From assembly GCA_964494085.1 (NCBI GenBank), contig CAZBQJ010000006.1, positions 1 to 7,832 of the forward strand: 7,832 bases of DNA, written 5' to 3'. Below are positions 6,575 to 7,832 of the stretch, piece after piece. The DNA comes from CAZBQJ01 sp964494085. GTDB lineage: Bacteria > Patescibacteriota > Gracilibacteria > UBA1369. The stretch's first letter is position 1. Each line of letters begins with the position of its first letter. The notes below the pieces were generated by a model. The model was not told the DNA's origin. It saw only the letters and a program-made list of their open reading frames with translations, and made no database searches. The translations under genes and the position numbers were made by a program.

Positions 6575-7778
6575 CAACTGATAACAACTCCCGATATATA
6601 GATAGGTATGTATTCGTTTGCCGCTCCAAGGAAAATTGATTGATTATCTTTTCTCTCCCCTTTTTTCCCATTTCCCTTCGTAAGTTTACATCTTCAATTA
6701 ACGAAGTTATTTTCATGGCTAACTCATACGGATTTCGCGGGGATACAATAAAACCTTCCAAACCATCAGTGATCGCCTCTCTTGTTCCGCCAACATCAGT
6801 GGCAACAACAGGAAGTTCAAGAGCCATTGCCTCCAAAGTCGCATTACTTAACCCCTCTGTTAAACTGGATTGAAGGTAAATATCCGCCTTTTCAAGTTGT
6901 GCAATTACTTCACCTTTGTTCAATGCGCCAAGAAATTCTACATGACTGGCAAGCCCCAAGTCATGTACCTCAAAGATTAGTTTTTCATATTCAGGCCCCC
7001 CGCCAATGATACGGTAAATTAATCCATTGTGTCCCTTTTCCAATAATAGCCTAACCGCTTGCAAGGCATATTCGTATCCTTTTCGCCAATCCAGCCTACC
7101 GACTGACACCATACTAATACCTTTATAGTCATAAGTTGATTCAACTAATTTTCTACGAAATTGCGAAACGTCGATCGATGGGTGGTTAATGAATATTTTA
7201 TTTGCATCATTGCAGTATGGTTGAATTTGGGAAGCCAATTTATACGAAACACAATGGATTTTATCCATGCAAGCAAATGTACGAGTCAAGTCAGAAATCC
7301 TTTGCTTATCCACATATGGCTTTGTCTGCTCTTCTGCTCCTCTACAACTGACTAAGAATCTTTTTACTTCCAACAAGCTTATTACATCACGATAATATAT
7401 CGCCAGCCCCGAAAACTCGAAGTGAACAATATCAAATGTTTCTTCCATGAATGGAAGAGAGAGAATCCAAGATCGAAATCCCTGACGGGCGTTTTCTTTA
7501 GATATTCTTAATGACTTAAGAAGAAATCTTACTGATTTCACAGGGTGACTACTTACACCTATAAGAATGCGCAACCCCATTATCAGCATATTCGAATCTA
7601 CACAAGCCCGAATAACTTCCTTTTTGCTAGGTTTAAAATCAAAATAACTTGCATCATTCTTGTTCGAATGTGTTAAGACATGCACATTCACACCAGATTT
7701 TTTCAATTCCAAAAACTGGTTAAAAATAAATGTCTCAGATATTTTGGGAAAGGATGTGGTTACTAATAGAACATTCAT
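6564..7778 (-). CDS. Glycosyltransferase family 4 (GT-B fold), WcaL/AmsK-like
   Basis: A 404-residue retaining glycosyltransferase that probably moves a sugar from a nucleotide-sugar donor to a growing lipid-linked oligosaccharide at the cytoplasmic face of the membrane. The length is normal for GT4. The N-terminal acceptor domain opens with a beta strand and FPKISETFIFNQ (10-21), the form seen in WcaL/AmsK-type exopolysaccharide transferases, and has FDIVHFEFSG (115-124). The C-terminal donor domain has VGRLDWRKGYEYAL (226-239), with the Arg and Lys that contact the donor phosphates, IIGGGPE (257-263), and the EX7E motif as E308 and E316 in TEGLSNATLEAMA, followed by PVVATDVGG (323-331). No signal peptide or membrane span is seen. 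The start is fixed by GAAGG 7 bases upstream. The end overlaps the next gene by 11 bases. The donor and acceptor sugars cannot be read from the sequence. The sampled lines are AT-rich (33-37% GC). Confidence 0.93.
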   Translation of the reverse strand: MNVLLVTTSFPKISETFIFNQFLELKKSGVNVHVLTHSNKNDASYFDFKPSKKEVIRACVDSNMLIMGLRILIGVSSHPVKSVRFLLKSLRISKENARQGFRSWILSLPFMEETFDIVHFEFSGLAIYYRDVISLLEVKRFLVSCRGAEEQTKPYVDKQRISDLTRTFACMDKIHCVSYKLASQIQPYCNDANKIFINHPSIDVSQFRRKLVESTYDYKGISMVSVGRLDWRKGYEYALQAVRLLLEKGHNGLIYRIIGGGPEYEKLIFEVHDLGLASHVEFLGALNKGEVIAQLEKADIYLQSSLTEGLSNATLEAMALELPVVATDVGGTREAITDGLEGFIVSPRNPYELAMKITSLIEDVNLRREMGKKGREKIINQFSLERQTNTYLSIYRELLSVDGN

Positions 7779-7832
7779 TACAATACCTTCGCCAAATTGA
7801 GGTGAAAAAATAGGGCTTTTCGGGTAAAGTAG
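7778..7832 (-). CDS. Possible 3' end of an upstream gene (right-edge fragment)
   Basis: One minus-strand frame entering at the right edge is open for 17 codons, reading YFTRKALFFHLNLAKVL, and ends in TAA at 7780-7778. The last A of that stop is the first A of the next gene's ATG, giving a TAATG junction. Such one-base overlaps are common inside operons, and the rest of this operon is equally tight, so this may be the C-terminus of a preceding gene. The evidence is thin: all three minus-strand frames are open or nearly so over these 55 bases, and the peptide is too short to recognise. No function is proposed. Confidence 0.25.
   Translation of the reverse strand, partial: YFTRKALFFHLNLAKVL
7786..7790 (-). 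promoter_or_regulatory. Ribosome binding site of the first GT4 gene
   Basis: GAAGG on the minus strand, 7 bases before the ATG at 7778. It decides the start, because the same frame stays open upstream to the window edge without a better-placed initiation codon. Confidence 0.6.

Overview
The window is an uninterrupted stretch of one surface-polysaccharide biosynthesis operon. Every supported gene lies on the minus strand, so transcription runs from position 7832 towards position 1. The DNA is bacterial and only moderately GC-rich, with Shine-Dalgarno-like sites and tight, often overlapping gene junctions. The organism cannot be fixed from sequence alone. The two-part family 2 glycosyltransferase and the polymerase/ligase-like membrane protein remind me of polysaccharide loci in Anaerolineae-type Chloroflexota, but this is recollection and a weak inference. 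There is no rRNA, tRNA, CRISPR array, transposase or recognisable promoter or terminator in the window.

In transcription order the window holds: a possible last codons of an upstream gene (7778-7832, weak); a GT4 glycosyltransferase (6564-7778); a two-part GT2 glycosyltransferase (4943-6574) whose N-terminal half looks like a degenerate second GT2 fold; a second GT4 glycosyltransferase (3848-4939); a GNAT acetyltransferase (3363-3851); a PIG-L-type zinc deacetylase (2755-3375); a WbqC-family protein (2048-2758); a third GT4 glycosyltransferase (811-2037); and the N-terminal 271 codons of a multi-pass O-antigen ligase/polymerase-like protein (1-814), cut by the left edge. The largest gap between genes is 10 bases, so there is no unannotated stretch of any size.

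Reading them together, the four glycosyltransferases would build an oligosaccharide repeat unit in the cytoplasm from nucleotide sugars on a lipid carrier. The GNAT, PIG-L and WbqC proteins form a compact block of three overlapping genes that could alter an amino sugar: deacetylation by PIG-L, then re-acylation by GNAT, with WbqC in a role I cannot assign. The membrane protein would polymerise the repeat or ligate the glycan outside the membrane. A flippase, an initiating phosphoglycosyltransferase, export proteins and nucleotide-sugar synthesis genes are not in the window and presumably lie on either side.

The points most worth a second look are the degenerate tandem domain of the GT2, the GNAT/PIG-L/WbqC cassette, a GC-rich hairpin that encodes a short peptide repeat inside the third GT4, and the division between junctions with a Shine-Dalgarno site and ATGA junctions without one.
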